Notes under the pieces: generated by a model
The model's input: only the letters and a program-made list of their open reading frames with translations
Databases searched by the model: none
What the model was told of the DNA's origin: nothing
Program-made: the position numbers and the translations under genes
Origin: Zelonia costaricensis
Taxonomy: Eukaryota; Euglenozoa; Kinetoplastea; Trypanosomatida; Trypanosomatidae
Direction: 5' to 3'
Assembly: GCA_030849075.1 (NCBI GenBank)
Contig: JASAOO010003399.1
Span: forward strand, 1-54,578
DNA length: 54,578 nt
Shown here: piece after piece, positions 29,921 to 40,178 of the stretch
Position numbering within the stretch: position 1 is the first letter of the stretch
How the letters are laid out: the number at the start of each line of letters is the position of its first letter

Positions 29921-31065
29921 GGCAGTGTGTCATGTGAGCGGCAACGGACGGAATGGGGGATTATTTGCCGGCCGCGCACGCCTGCGTGCGGGTCTTCGCG
30001 GGTCGCCAACCTTGGTGGTGCGCTGTCTTCTGCTTCTGAGTACCAATTGCTGTGAAGGGGCCGCGCGGCGAGAATCACGGACCGTGGCGGCGGCCTCTGA
30101 AGGTGATGGCGTTGGGCGGCGCTCGTGGCGTGGCATGCGTGTATACACGCGCGGAAGGGAAGGGGACAGCCGCGCAACCTTCATGCGCGCGACCCAAGCG
30201 CCGCTCCACTTTGTTTGTGTGCGTGTGCCTACATGCTCATTTCCTTGTTTTTCCTGGTGCTGTCGCGCAATGCGTCTGAGGCGTCGAAGCCTCGACGACG
30301 ACACCATCTGCTCTCCTCACCTGTTCGACATGGAGTGGCAATCATCCGCGTGCTCGCGCAGGCTGCCGACCTTTTTTCTGCTCGTTTGTTCCGGTCGCGG
30401 ATTTCCTCCAGCTTGGACGTTACCTCTGCCACGATGGGCTGCATTGGTGCGACGCTGCTCCAGGGCTCGGGGCGGTAAGGCGTCTGTATATGTTTGCCCG
30501 TGTGTTTACGCGATTGTTAGAGTGGGCGTGCGGTGCTCACAAGCAGGCCAAGTGCACTCGGGGTCACCACAACCAGTGTCAAGGGCGCTGCGGTTCTTTG
30601 CAGTTTTCCTTGCCGGGCCCATCAGCACAGCCACGCAGTCTTGCTGCCCTCAGCTCCTCACCTATTCGACGTTATCTTCCTTCACCCTGTCCTTGGAACG
30701 CGACGTCCGCACACACGCAATAGGATGACCCCCCCCACACACACACACACACACACGCACAAAACAAAAAGAAAGAGAGTTTTGCATTTCAGGGCAGGGA
30801 CTCGTGATGAGTACGGAGGAAAAAGAGAGTATGTATGCGGGCGTCTTTGCCGCGTGCAATGGCGTGCCACACGTATTCTCGTTTTGATGTGGGAGTTGCC
30901 CAGCTCAGCCACGCAACGCTGCAAGTTTCCACCCTCAACTCCACCGCACCCGCATTTCGAACACAACGCCAGGAAACACAGTGAAATCACACACACGCAC
31001 GCTTGTAGACTCGCCACCGCACGCAGAACAGGTACCAGTGCGTCTCCTCTGTGACGCCTTCACGA
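29921..31065. other. Intergenic spacer with a CA repeat
   Basis: A (CA)n tract at 30736-30756 follows a poly-C run. Candidate acceptors for the next small gene include the AG in ACGCAGAACAGGTACCAG at about 31022-31038. Open frames here overlap the previous gene or lack coding composition. Confidence 0.55.
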
Positions 31066-31248
31066 ATGCAGCTTTCTTTTGACTCCAGCGCAGGTCTCTT
31101 GGCGGTGGTGCTTGTGCTGGTGCACATCGTTCTCGTCGGCGGGCTCTTCGTGTACCTCTGGCGCCAAGCGCCCAAGACGCGCGTGCCTGCTGCTGTGTCT
31201 CTCGAAGAGCGCGCCGCCATCCGCCGCCACATGCGGAAGAGTGACTGA
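31066..31248 (+). CDS. Small single-pass membrane protein
   Basis: 60 residues from the first ATG after the likely splice acceptor. One hydrophobic helix (about 10-32, ending GGLFVYLW) is followed by a basic, Arg-rich tail (RQAPKTRVP ... RAAIRRHMRKSD). The layout fits a tail- or signal-anchored small protein of the mitochondrial inner membrane or ER; the compartment cannot be told. Codon third positions are mostly G/C, supporting translation. No family is recognised. It sits 135 bases before another very small gene. Confidence 0.65.
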   Translation: MQLSFDSSAGLLAVVLVLVHIVLVGGLFVYLWRQAPKTRVPAAVSLEERAAIRRHMRKSD

Positions 31249-31383
31249 GGACTGCGGTGCTTTCTCCACGGTCTCTCCTGCTTGGCAGAGGGTTTTGTTT
31301 GTCCTCGCGAAACCTGAGCAAAAGCCTGCTTGGCGGCGCACATACGTTTGCCTCTTCTCACACCGTCGTCCTTGCACTCCGCG

Positions 31384-31647
31384 ATGCTTCGTGGCATTGT
31401 GAGGAGCTCCCCGCTGCGCAACCGGTGGAAGGTGCGTCCTCCAACCTCTGCTTCGACAAGGGTCGGCCACGCCATCACGTGGGGCCGCATCAGCGCACGC
31501 GGCAGCACGTGCCAGTACGACCAGGGGGTCAAGGCCAATGTGGAGGGTAGGAGCCGCCCCACCAACCGCGCGGCGCCCCGCGGGCTTCTGCGCGGGTTTG
31601 CGTACGAGGAGCAAGCTCCACCGCTCCCGAGTAGCTCCAAGAAGTGA
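31384..31647 (+). CDS. Small basic protein, possible mitochondrial presequence
   Basis: 87 residues. The N-terminus MLRGIVRSSPLRNRWKVRP is basic, has no acidic residues and looks like a mitochondrial targeting sequence. The rest is Arg/Gly/Pro-rich and ends SSSKK. No membrane segment or known motif is visible. Third positions are strongly G/C and the gene has its own pyrimidine tract and AG (about 31262-31288) after the preceding stop. A small subunit of a mitochondrial complex or mitoribosome is plausible, but this is inference only. Confidence 0.62.
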   Translation: MLRGIVRSSPLRNRWKVRPPTSASTRVGHAITWGRISARGSTCQYDQGVKANVEGRSRPTNRAAPRGLLRGFAYEEQAPPLPSSSKK

Positions 31648-32065
31648 ATTGCACGAGCGCGCTACCAAGAAAAGAGAAGAGCGAGGCAGCAGAAGCAAAG
31701 AAAAAAAGCGCTGGACATTCTGGAGTGCGTGAAGACTCGCTTCCGATGTCATTGTCAGACATGCCGTTTTGAGTGCATCACACGCCCAGCACCCCAGGTG
31801 CGTCGCCTACTCAGTACCCCCATTCCCTGCGTTCGACTTCGCCGGGTGGCCAGCAAGGGCAGTCACAGCTCGCTTGTCTTGGCGCGGCGCCGCTTACTCG
31901 ATTCGCATCTCCCGCCCCCCCCCGTCTCCGCATCATCGCCCTCCCCCCCCCTTCTCTCGCGACGTTCGGCACGCACCCCGACCCGGACTCTACGTGTCCC
32001 CCGCAGAAGAGATCGCATCCACGCAACGTCGCACAGCCGCGCGCCAGTGTAGCAGCTCACGCGTC
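31648..32065. other. Intergenic spacer
   Basis: Poly-C tracts at about 31913-31924 and 31943-31953 precede the AG near 32006; no ATG lies between that AG and the ALG11 start. No gene is seen. Confidence 0.6.
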
Positions 32066-33451
32066 ATGCTCACGCTTCTCATCATCATCATCGCGACGGT
32101 GTGCGTCGTGTGCCGTCACAAGTCACGCGTGCACGCCAAGAACACGGTCGGCTTCTTGCACGCCGCTGCCGGTGCTGGTGGTGGAGGGGAGCGGGTGCTG
32201 TGGGTGGCTCTCGATGGACTGCAGCAGGCCGACCTCGCGCGGGGGGTGGAGCGGCAGTACGTCGTCTTCACGAACGAGTACCCGTCAGCCACCACGGCGT
32301 CGGACCAGCATCTCCTGGGCCTGGTAAAGTCGCAGTTCAACATTACGCTGATGCGCCCCGTGCGCCTGGTGTACCTGCGTCGATCCGTCACCCGCTGGAC
32401 GAGCGGCGACGCGTACCCGCATCTCACACTGCTACTGCAGACTTTCTTCGGCGGCATGGCGCTCTTCTTCGAGGCCGCCGTCGCGAACGCCGCCACGCCG
32501 GTGGTGGTCGAGACGGTGGGGGTGCCCTTTGTTTACCCCCTTCTTCGCGTTTTGGCTGGCTGCACGGTGCTCTCCTACACGCACTACCCGGTCATCTCCT
32601 CCGCCATGACGCAGCGTGTGCGCAGCGGGGAGGTGAGTCACAACAACGCGGCTACCGTGGCGCGTAACCCGGTGCTTCGCTGCGCCAAAGTGGTGTACTA
32701 TGAGGCGTTCACGCTTTTGTACCGCTGCATGGGGTGGTTTCCGCACGTGGTGCTAACCAACTCGTCGTGGACGCAGAACCACATCCAGTCACTCTTCTGG
32801 CCGCGCACGTGCACCCGACTGTACGCCCCGTGCGATGTGACCCGCTTCGCCGCCGCCTCGAAGCCGCCTCGGCAGCGCAACAACCGCATCGTCAGCGTGG
32901 GACAGTTCCGCCCCGAAAAGAACCACCTGCTGCAGCTGGAAGCGTTTCATGCCGCGCTACCTGGGCTGCCAACCGACGCCCAGCTCGTCATGATCGGCGG
33001 TGCCCGCAACGCTGAAGACCGGGCACGGGTGACGCAGCTGGAGGCCCGTGCGCGGGAGCTTGGGATCGACAAGCGCGTCGAGGTGAAAGTGAACGCAGCG
33101 GTCGCCGATGTGCGGGCGGAGCTCGGCAGGTGCGTCATTGGACTGCACACGATGCGCGATGAGCACTTTGGAATTGTGCTACTGGAGTACCTGGCGGCAG
33201 GCTGCATTCCGCTCGGCCACCGAAGCGGTGGCGTCGAGCTGGACATCGTCAACTCGCCAAACTTGGGCTTTCTGGCCGTTTCACGCGACGAGTACGCCGC
33301 CGCGATGATTGCAATTTGCGAGATGCGCCTGTGCGAGCCGGAGCGCTATGCGCGCTTTCAGCAGCGGGGGCGCGAGCACGTCCTCTCTTTTGACGACAGC
33401 AGCTTCCGCACCCGCTTTGTGGATCTCGTCAGCGACTACGTGTACGCGTAG
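32066..33451 (+). CDS. ALG11: ALG11, GDP-Man:Man3GlcNAc2-PP-dolichol alpha-1,2-mannosyltransferase
   Basis: 461 residues. It adds the fourth and fifth mannoses to the dolichol-linked N-glycan precursor on the cytosolic face of the ER. An N-terminal membrane anchor (MLTLLIIIIATVCVVC) is followed by a GT4/GT-B fold glycosyltransferase. Matching family features are VVVETVGVPFVYPLLR, then YTHYPVIS (ALG11 signature), VVLTNSSWTQNHI, VSVGQFRPEKNH, and the donor-site E-x7-E motif E366...E374 in EHFGIVLLEYLAAGCIPLGHRSGG. The length is close to yeast and human ALG11. The start gives the expected anchor; the frame upstream is UTR-like with poly-C. Confidence 0.95.
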   Translation: MLTLLIIIIATVCVVCRHKSRVHAKNTVGFLHAAAGAGGGGERVLWVALDGLQQADLARGVERQYVVFTNEYPSATTASDQHLLGLVKSQFNITLMRPVRLVYLRRSVTRWTSGDAYPHLTLLLQTFFGGMALFFEAAVANAATPVVVETVGVPFVYPLLRVLAGCTVLSYTHYPVISSAMTQRVRSGEVSHNNAATVARNPVLRCAKVVYYEAFTLLYRCMGWFPHVVLTNSSWTQNHIQSLFWPRTCTRLYAPCDVTRFAAASKPPRQRNNRIVSVGQFRPEKNHLLQLEAFHAALPGLPTDAQLVMIGGARNAEDRARVTQLEARARELGIDKRVEVKVNAAVADVRAELGRCVIGLHTMRDEHFGIVLLEYLAAGCIPLGHRSGGVELDIVNSPNLGFLAVSRDEYAAAMIAICEMRLCEPERYARFQQRGREHVLSFDDSSFRTRFVDLVSDYVYA

Positions 33452-34277
33452 GCGCCTGACTTGCCCGAGCCTTTTTGTCGACTCTCTGGCTCCGCCTGGT
33501 CGATGGCTGTGGCCCAGCGGTTGCGGGGGGGGGGGAAGAGGTAGGCTTTTCTTCACTGAGCATTGCACGGCACCCTCCCTCACCCTGCACACAAACACAC
33601 GTGATGCCGTGGCGAATCGACGCTCTTTTCACTGGGCAACAAAGCAACATTCAACAGCACTCAGCAAACGGCAGTTTGCGCATGACACGCGCGGGTGTGC
33701 GGCCGCCTACGCCGCCTCGGCAGCTGACGAGGGGGCCGAGATGGCACCGTGTCACATTTGAGAAAGGCCGGTAGGTGCAAAGCAGAGTCCCAGGCGCATC
33801 GGACTGGACTCGCGAGCGCAGAATGTTCAGCAGCACTTCGCTTTGACGTACGTCAGCAGAGTCGTAGGTGCCTTTCGGCGTCCCAGTGCTTTGTCCCTGA
33901 ATGCCCATCCCTATCTGCAGCTCTGCCAATTGAGCCCCTTCACCTTCACTCGCACGCCATCACGAACACACGAACACACGCGGGCGGTTTCTTTCTCTCC
34001 GGTGCGTGTTTTTCCGTTTTCCAACTGCGCCACAAGAACGTGCCCTCTGGTTTTTTTCCTCTTTTCCAGCAACCTTCAAGCTTCGCCGCAAGACACACTC
34101 GCTGCTTTCCTCCACCGACCAGGCCTTCCCCACGTCTGTCCGCCCTCACCCCTGCCAAACCGCACCCGCACAGAACCCGGAAGGGTTGCGCCGTGCTTGC
34201 CGCTGTCAGCTTCCCCCCCCCTCAAGACCGCCCTATCCCCCTCCCCATCCCTTTCTCTTTTCTACACACCCGCCGCC
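33452..34277. other. Intergenic spacer
   Basis: A G11 run at 33525-33535 soon after the ALG11 stop, then mixed sequence, then C/T-rich DNA from about 33930 with poly-C at 34209-34216 before the MYCBP start. No gene is seen. Confidence 0.6.
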
Positions 34278-34535
34278 ATGTCCTACCGCTCCAGCGAAGC
34301 CAAGAAGGAGGAGTTCCGCAAGTACCTCGAGTCGACGCAGGTGGTGGACGCCCTCACCCGCGTTCTCGTGAACCTGTACGAGGAGGAAGAGAAGCCGGAA
34401 GACCCGGTTGACTACATCAAGCGCGTTCTCGGCGGCGCGTCCTCGGCCGACTACGAAGCGCTGCAGCAGGAAAACGCGCGGCTTCGCGCCGAGGTGGACT
34501 CGCTCAAGAAGCAGCTGAGTAGCCAGGGCCAGTAG
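34278..34535 (+). CDS. MYCBP: c-Myc-binding protein (MYCBP/AMY-1) homologue
   Basis: 85 residues. It matches the MYCBP family over its full length: SEAKKEEFRKYLESTQVVDALTRVLVNLYEE, then a DPVDYIKRVLGG segment and a C-terminal leucine-zipper-like coiled coil (YEALQQENARLRAEVDSLKKQL). Human AMY-1 is about 103 residues and associates with AKAPs and ciliary/axonemal factors. The protozoan version is usually thought of as ciliary or PKA-anchoring related, since trypanosomatids lack Myc. The N-terminus agrees with the animal protein, supporting this start. Confidence 0.9.
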   Translation: MSYRSSEAKKEEFRKYLESTQVVDALTRVLVNLYEEEEKPEDPVDYIKRVLGGASSADYEALQQENARLRAEVDSLKKQLSSQGQ

Positions 34536-35817
34536 CACTTCGCTGCAGCAGCCCTGCGCAGCGAAAGCACACCCAGGCCTGTGCCAGCTGGGTGTTCCTT
34601 AGAGAGAAAAACGACAAGAAAGAAGAGCTCCGCGTGCCGCGCAAGCGAAACGGCGGCGTCAGTGCGTCGTGCGTGCCTCGGCCGCCTCTCGCCCGCGCCC
34701 TCCTTTTGGTGTCGCCTGCGTCTCAGCATGTCCGCGCGTAGAGAGAGGCAACGCTGATTCCCTTTTTGCTGGTGAAATGTACATAGAGCGCTAACAGAGC
34801 AAGCATGGGAGAAAAAAAAAAAGGATGCCGAGTTGCACACGAACTTGTGTGTCACGTGGCCTCCTCGGGGGACGGCCGCGAAACCTGGACGCAACGGAAA
34901 GGTCGCCCCCGCCTCTCGCCGACCCCGTGTCAGAGTTGCTCCTCAGTGACGCCTTTACCGCTCGCGAGCGTACCCTCTGGATTGCTTCACCCAGAGACCC
35001 GCCAATCAGCGTGCAGCTTCGATTACCCCACGAGTGCACCCTCGTTCCTCCTCTTCAAGCCTCTCTTGCCTGCTCTCCTGCCGGCATCCACTACTCCTTT
35101 TTCGCCCCCCACCCCTCCCCCACTCCTGCACGCAGGAAACCTCCCTCGCCCGGCGTAGAAGCCACCGCAAGGCCGCTCGGCTCTCACGTTCGTCTTCACG
35201 CCACCCTCGCGTTTTTCAACATCCTCGGTGTGCGCAGCCCCAGCGTCCTCGTCGCACCGCTTTGCGCACACCTCCTCACAGCGTTGCCTGCCATACTGCT
35301 ATTCTGCTTGCTTTCCCACTCCGCGCTACGTGCACACCGCCGCACTTCTTAAAAGCGCTGCAGCCGCCCACACACCCAAACCCCAAGCCCCCACCCCTGC
35401 TCTGTGCCTCTCTCTCCTTCTTCACCACACTCAAGAACGGCAGAGGCGTTGTTGGTCCGTCGACGGTTCCGCTTCGCCCTGCTAGCATTGTGGTGGCTTC
35501 TCCTTTTTTTTTTTACGTGCTTTTGTTCCCTGTCGCTGTACGTGTATTCGTGTGTTGCTGCTGCTGTTGCTGTTGCGGACACCGACTTCCCTACCCCGGT
35601 GCATCTTCCCCCTTTACCACCCCGACACCATTACTCGCGCAGCCCTTTACCACTACGTGCCACCACTCGCTCTTCATTCACTCTGCGCCTTGCCCCCTCC
35701 CCCCCCCCTCCCTCAAGCCCCGTGTTCTCCCTCGCTCGACCTCTTTCACAAGCCTTCTTCGCCCCCCTTTTTGTTTGTTTGCTCCACTCGCCGCACTGCG
35801 GCACCGCAAGCGTGTCA
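34536..35817. other. Intergenic spacer
   Basis: An A11 run at 34812-34822, C/T-rich DNA from about 35030 and a T11 run at 35504-35514. The nearest acceptor to the WDR68 start is the AG at 35809-35810. The downstream gene's frame is open for several hundred bases upstream but is UTR-like. No gene is seen. Confidence 0.6.
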
Positions 35818-36885
35818 ATGGAGCATCATGACGCGGTGGAGGAAAACGCTGCGGACAGCAGCAAGGACGTCTCCTACGCCACGTCATGGGCCGCGAACGG
35901 GCTGTCATGGGCGAACCAGCCCGACAAGCCCTTCCGGCTCGCCGTCTCCTCCTACATCAAGGATTACCGCAACTACGTCGACATCGTCGAAAAGAACGAG
36001 GATGACAAAATTGTGTGCCGCGCCTCGTGGGAGCACTGCTACCCGCCCACCAAGGTCATGTTCCCGCCACGCCCCCTGCAGTCCGACGTCGTCATCACCA
36101 CAGCGGACTACCTGCGCCTCTGGGAGATCACGGAGGGGCCACCGAAGGCGGACAAGACCTCCTCGGCCCGCGGCGACGCCAACCAGGCCATCAAGGCAAA
36201 GACAATCGACTCCAAGGTGACCATGAAGCGCGTCTTCGACAGCGCGAAGCCCAACGACTTCTGCTCCCCCGTGACGTCGTGCGACTGGAACAGCGACGAC
36301 ATCAACACCGTGGCGTGCTGCAGCATTGACTCCACCGTCACGCTCTGGGACGTGGAGACCGGCGCGCAGAAGACGAAGCTGGTCGCACACGACAAGGACG
36401 TGTACGACATCGCCTTTGCATCCGCGCATACATTCGCGAGCTGCGGCGCTGACGGGTCTGTGCGCTTCTTCGACCTGCGCAACATGGACCACTGCACCAT
36501 CCTTTATGAGACACAAGGCTTGTCGCCGCTCCTGCGGCTCGCCTGGAACCAGTTCGACCCGTACTTCATTGCCACGTTTGGCATCGACAGCCCAGACGCG
36601 GTCGTCATCGACATGCGCTACCCGACCGTCCCGGCATCGCAGTTATCGGAGCGGCACCGACTCTCAATCAACAGCCTCGCTTGGTCGCCGCAGAACGCGC
36701 AGAACATCTGCACCGTCGGCGAGGACGGGCTCGCGTGTGTGTGGGAGGCCACAGCCGAGAAGGGCCGCTCCATTCTCCTGTGCCAGTGCAACGTGCCCAT
36801 CAACAACGTAGCGTGGCGGCGCGCGCAGAACGAGGACTGGATGGCCATCACCACCTCGAAGGGGGCGCAGCTGCTTCCGTTGTAG
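35818..36885 (+). CDS. DCAF7: DCAF7/WDR68 (HAN11, TTG1-like) WD40 protein
   Basis: 355 residues. It is a WD40 scaffold of the DCAF7/WDR68/AN11 family, known to bind DYRK and HIPK kinases and, in animals, DDB1-CUL4. Full-length family features are visible: YATSWAANGLSWANQPDKPFRLA near 19-41, SYIKDYRNYVDIVE, YPPTKVMFPP, DYLRLWEI, FCSPVTSCDWN, SIDSTVTLWDVETG, QKTKLVAHDKDVYDIAF, GADGSVRFFDLR, LLRLAWN and INNVAWRRAQ. An insert (about 112-135, Lys/Ala-rich) separates early repeats and is not in the animal protein. Length is otherwise standard. The acidic first 15 residues begin at an ATG directly after an acceptor-like AG. Confidence 0.94.
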   Translation: MEHHDAVEENAADSSKDVSYATSWAANGLSWANQPDKPFRLAVSSYIKDYRNYVDIVEKNEDDKIVCRASWEHCYPPTKVMFPPRPLQSDVVITTADYLRLWEITEGPPKADKTSSARGDANQAIKAKTIDSKVTMKRVFDSAKPNDFCSPVTSCDWNSDDINTVACCSIDSTVTLWDVETGAQKTKLVAHDKDVYDIAFASAHTFASCGADGSVRFFDLRNMDHCTILYETQGLSPLLRLAWNQFDPYFIATFGIDSPDAVVIDMRYPTVPASQLSERHRLSINSLAWSPQNAQNICTVGEDGLACVWEATAEKGRSILLCQCNVPINNVAWRRAQNEDWMAITTSKGAQLLPL

Positions 36886-37879
36886 CGGGCCGCTCGCTCC
36901 ATCGGCTTTGTCAGAGCGCAACCTTCCACGCTTGCCGAGGCGACACCTTCCCCAGCCAGTGCACCCTTTTTTTTTTTCTCTGCGCGTTCGGCCTTCATAG
37001 ACATCGACGAGAGTCAACGAGAGGAGAAGCGAGAGCAAGGTGACCAGCGGGTCTCCCGTCTATCGCGCTCTCTCCTCCTCCCCCACCTCCCCCCCCCCTC
37101 TTCCATTTCGCTTCTCTCCGCCCGCCTCTTCCGCCTTTTCCCCTCCTCCCTTTTGCCTTCTTGTCGCCGCTTCCGCCCCGTGCATGTATCCGCATGTCCC
37201 TTACATTCTCGGCGTACTCAGCTTCCTGCGAAGTCTTGCGTGTCCGCAATTGTTGTCGTTGTTTTTTGTGCGTGTGTGCGTCTTGCCTACTCCTTCCTCC
37301 TTTTCTATTGCACGCTCTCACTCCGAGACGGCCCCTCCCCTCCTCCTCCTCCCCGTCGTCTCCCCTTGTTGAGATGCGCCACCGCCTTTGCTCAGCTGTT
37401 CCACCTCGCTGATTCACTCCGATGCCTGCGAGGCTGTGGGGGGAGGGGTGCAACGCTTTCTTTTCCCCACCGTCTCTGACAAAGCTGGGCGGGCTTCACG
37501 CACCTGCTTCACTGGACTGTTTCCACGTCTGCACGGACACCCGGCTCCTCCTCATCTTGACACTGCACACTCCACACTCAGCCCACTGTACGATGAGAAG
37601 GCAGCAACGCAATCCCCCCGGTGACGGGCCCGGCCAAGCACCTTTCCAGGCTTCCCTACCGTTGATGAAAGGCGTGCAGCTGTCAGCGGGGTGTGGCGCT
37701 GCGTGAAGCCGCAGCAGCACTGCGAGGCGCGTCCGCGGCTCTGCCACGACAGACAGCCCCCAATCGCCGCCGCTGCTCTCTGCACTCTTTTGCCACATTC
37801 GTTCCTTTCGCCATTACGTGTCCCGGTGCCGCCTCACACCCTCTCCGACACGGCATCTCTGTTACCGACGCCACCGTCG

Positions 37880-37914
<35 letters not shown>

Positions 37915-38252
37915 CACCACCTCCCCGCACGCACACAGATCCGCAGACACAGACTTCTACATGGACACCCTTTTCCGCCCCACGTAGCCTCGCTCTCGTA
38001 GTACTTTCCACTCACACGGCGTACGCTTCTTACCCCGCTCTCCCCCGCCCCTCCCTTCTCGCTTGCGTGCGCGCCTCCGGTCACCGCCTGCGGCGCCCGT
38101 GCTTGCTTGCACTCGCACGCACTGTGCCGACCGCGTTTGTACAACCGTCGCTTACGTAGAACCCCATCCCCCAACCGCCTCCCCTCGTTGACAGCTGTGC
38201 CGTCCTCTACCCTCCCTCTTCCTGTGACGCGACGCTGCGGCGAGGGTGCGGC
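36886..38252. other. Intergenic spacer with a CA repeat
   Basis: A T-rich run at about 36967-36977, C/T-rich stretches at 37070-37160 and a (CA)n tract at 37881-37907 about 345 bases before the next start. Short frames here are low complexity. No gene is seen. Confidence 0.6.
37881..37907 (+). repeat. (CA)n microsatellite
   Basis: About 13 CA units, with further CA-rich sequence up to 37918. Confidence 0.9.
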
Positions 38253-39020
38253 ATGTCACTCCTTCACACAAACCTCCAGACCCTTGTGGTGCGACTGCGC
38301 GACGTAACTGGAAAGGTGTCGCAGCAGAAGCTGCACAACCGCGTCTTTGACGCCTACGAAGCCAAGTCGCTTGTATTCGAGGTGATTACACCCGCCCAGC
38401 AGGCAGTCATGCAGCAGTACAGTGGCCGCATACCCCCGCTGCACCCTGTGGGGCAGCCAATCGCGGTCGACTCGTGGAGCGAGTTGGTGGAGCTGCACAA
38501 GCCAGACAACGAGTACCAACTGCTGGCCCGCCGGGCCCGCACCAACATCGGGTACGCCGTGATGTCCGCCATTTGTAACAGCGCCGGCTCGCCGTTCAAG
38601 ATGTCGGACCGCCTGGAGCCCGCCGACTACAAACTGGCCTTCAAGTCCATTGCGGACCACGAGGTGCGGACCGCTTTCAACCTCAAGAACCAGGACAAGG
38701 TGGCGCCGCTCATCTCCTTTGACGGCCTCATGGAGTGCGAAAAGGCGGCGGCGCTCGTCACGTGCCACAACATACTCACGCCGTCCCACGTGAACGGGCT
38801 TTCCGGTGCCGCGCAGTTTCTGCGAGACTGGTGTAAGCAGCCGTCCGACGGGGACCGGCACCGCCACTTAAAGCTCATGTACGAGGCCATGTTCGACAAG
38901 CCGGTGCACCTTTTCCTCGGCACTAACGCCGCCCCGGGTCGCGAGCTGATCAAGCACGCCAAGAGCAAGGGCATCTTCATCTATGCTAGGAAGGGCATGG
39001 CGTACCAGTACGTGCCGTGA
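38253..39020 (+). CDS. Conserved-looking protein of unknown function
   Basis: 255 residues with strong coding composition; not recognised. It begins with a predicted amphipathic start (SLLHTNLQTLVVRLRDVTG), followed by mixed alpha-type sequence. It has several tryptophans and aromatic residues in ordered-looking segments (LKLMYEAMFDKPVHLFLGTN) and a basic C-terminal part (KHAKSKGIFIYARKG). There is no signal peptide, membrane helix or catalytic motif. It could be a kinetoplastid-specific mitochondrial protein, but the evidence does not decide. The ATG follows GGGTGCGGC and is the first in frame with coding-like sequence. Confidence 0.78.
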   Translation: MSLLHTNLQTLVVRLRDVTGKVSQQKLHNRVFDAYEAKSLVFEVITPAQQAVMQQYSGRIPPLHPVGQPIAVDSWSELVELHKPDNEYQLLARRARTNIGYAVMSAICNSAGSPFKMSDRLEPADYKLAFKSIADHEVRTAFNLKNQDKVAPLISFDGLMECEKAAALVTCHNILTPSHVNGLSGAAQFLRDWCKQPSDGDRHRHLKLMYEAMFDKPVHLFLGTNAAPGRELIKHAKSKGIFIYARKGMAYQYVP

Positions 39021-39578
39021 GGTTCACGTGCCCCTCTCCGCAAGCGCGTGCCGCTGCGCTCCCCTCTGCGGCCGCGACGCGCGCCGTTCTCGCCCTTCTC
39101 CTCTGTGTTTTGTTCTTTTCCCTCTTCACAGTCTTGCTTTGGCGCCGTCTCTGTCGCCTGTGGGCGGCAGAGAGGGTCTTCTTGCGTGGGAACGAGTGTG
39201 ATTCTGTGCCTGTGTGAGCTTGTATATGTGCGCAAGAGTAGCTAGCGCGTTGAGCGTGTTCGTCGTGATGGGTCTGTCCATGTGCGTGTGAGAGAGAGAG
39301 AGTGCGTTCCGTGACGGCGTGTGCTGGTGCGAGCGCCGCGAGATCGTCACGACGTTGTATGGCTACGTGTACTGCCGTGACGGCAGACTTGGTCGAAGCT
39401 TGAGCCTGCGTTGTTCGCGAACCTGTCCAATGTGTGTGCTGGGTGGTTGTGGATCCGATGCCGATGACGGGCCACGACGAAAGAGGCGCGCAACTGGGCG
39501 TCACACGGCTGCTTGAGTGCGTGAAAGCGGAAACACTCCGTCCTCTTCTCACACACAGAGAGAGGAGGCAGAGACGGC
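39021..39578. other. Intergenic spacer
   Basis: Mixed composition with a (GA)n tract at 39291-39302. A pyrimidine tract (TCCGTCCTCTTCTC) ends at the AG near 39557-39560, upstream of the small ORF at 39579. Otherwise nothing is seen. Confidence 0.55.
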
Positions 39579-39860
39579 ATGAGCTCCTTCGCTGTCTTCG
39601 CTACCGTCGCCCTCTACCTATTACGCCCCCCCCCCTCTACTCCGCTCTCCGAGGTCCTCGCTTTCTGCATGTGGAGTGCAGAGAAGGTGCAGCAGCAGCC
39701 TGAAGTTCTGCACAGGGCAATCGGCTCCGTGCCACGTCTCCTCCCGCTCCTGCGCTCGGCCAAAGAAAGAGAAAAAAACGGCGACGTTTGCGCCGTCACG
39801 GAGGTGGAGGAACCGTCGCGCAACTCCATCCGCGTCCTCTTCATCTACAACTGCGTGTGA
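39579..39860 (+). CDS. Possible small protein, 93 residues
   Basis: A candidate only. The ATG is the first after a good pyrimidine-tract/AG signal, about 20 bases downstream. Roughly three quarters of codons end in G or C, near the level of real genes here. The first 15 residues are hydrophobic (SFAVFATVALYLL), suggesting a signal or anchor. The rest has charged, ordered-looking sequence (SEVLAFCMWSAEKVQQQPEVL). Against it: a CCC-CCC-CCC run and an AAA/GAA-rich middle, no recognised family, and a GT repeat beginning 12 bases after the stop. Confidence 0.4.
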   Translation: MSSFAVFATVALYLLRPPPSTPLSEVLAFCMWSAEKVQQQPEVLHRAIGSVPRLLPLLRSAKEREKNGDVCAVTEVEEPSRNSIRVLFIYNCV

Positions 39861-40178
39861 GTGTGTGTTCGTTTGTGTGTGTGTGTGTGTGTGTGTGCAG
39901 GCGCCCAACTTGCGCGCGCGCGGCAGGGTGGAGCTAGCTACGTCGCACCGCTGTGCGCTTACAAAACCTCTACTGATCCGCTGGCATCTCTTCCCTTCCC
40001 GCTACGCCCCCCCCCCCCCTCCTTCCGCCTCCTCTCGCGCCTCGACACACGAGAAGCTCGTTCCTTTTTTTTTTATCGCTCGCCTCACAGCGCACCTGCA
40101 CTGGTTCCCTCGTACGCACCCGATAGAAGGCACCACCTTGCTCTTTTCTTGCTCCGCTTTTACGCGTGTCTGGTCATC
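39861..40178. other. Spacer with a GT tract and splice acceptor
   Basis: A (GT)n tract at 39873-39897 ends directly in CAG (AG 39899-39900), a possible acceptor with a U/G tract in place of a pure pyrimidine tract. Poly-C lies at 40008-40019 and T9 at 40066-40074 before the LSM12 start. Confidence 0.65.

Noticed and set aside
30229..30444. 71-codon - strand ORF with a helical-looking N-terminus
   Set aside because: Opposite strand to all genes, no splice signal on that strand, short and Arg/Ser-rich; likely chance.
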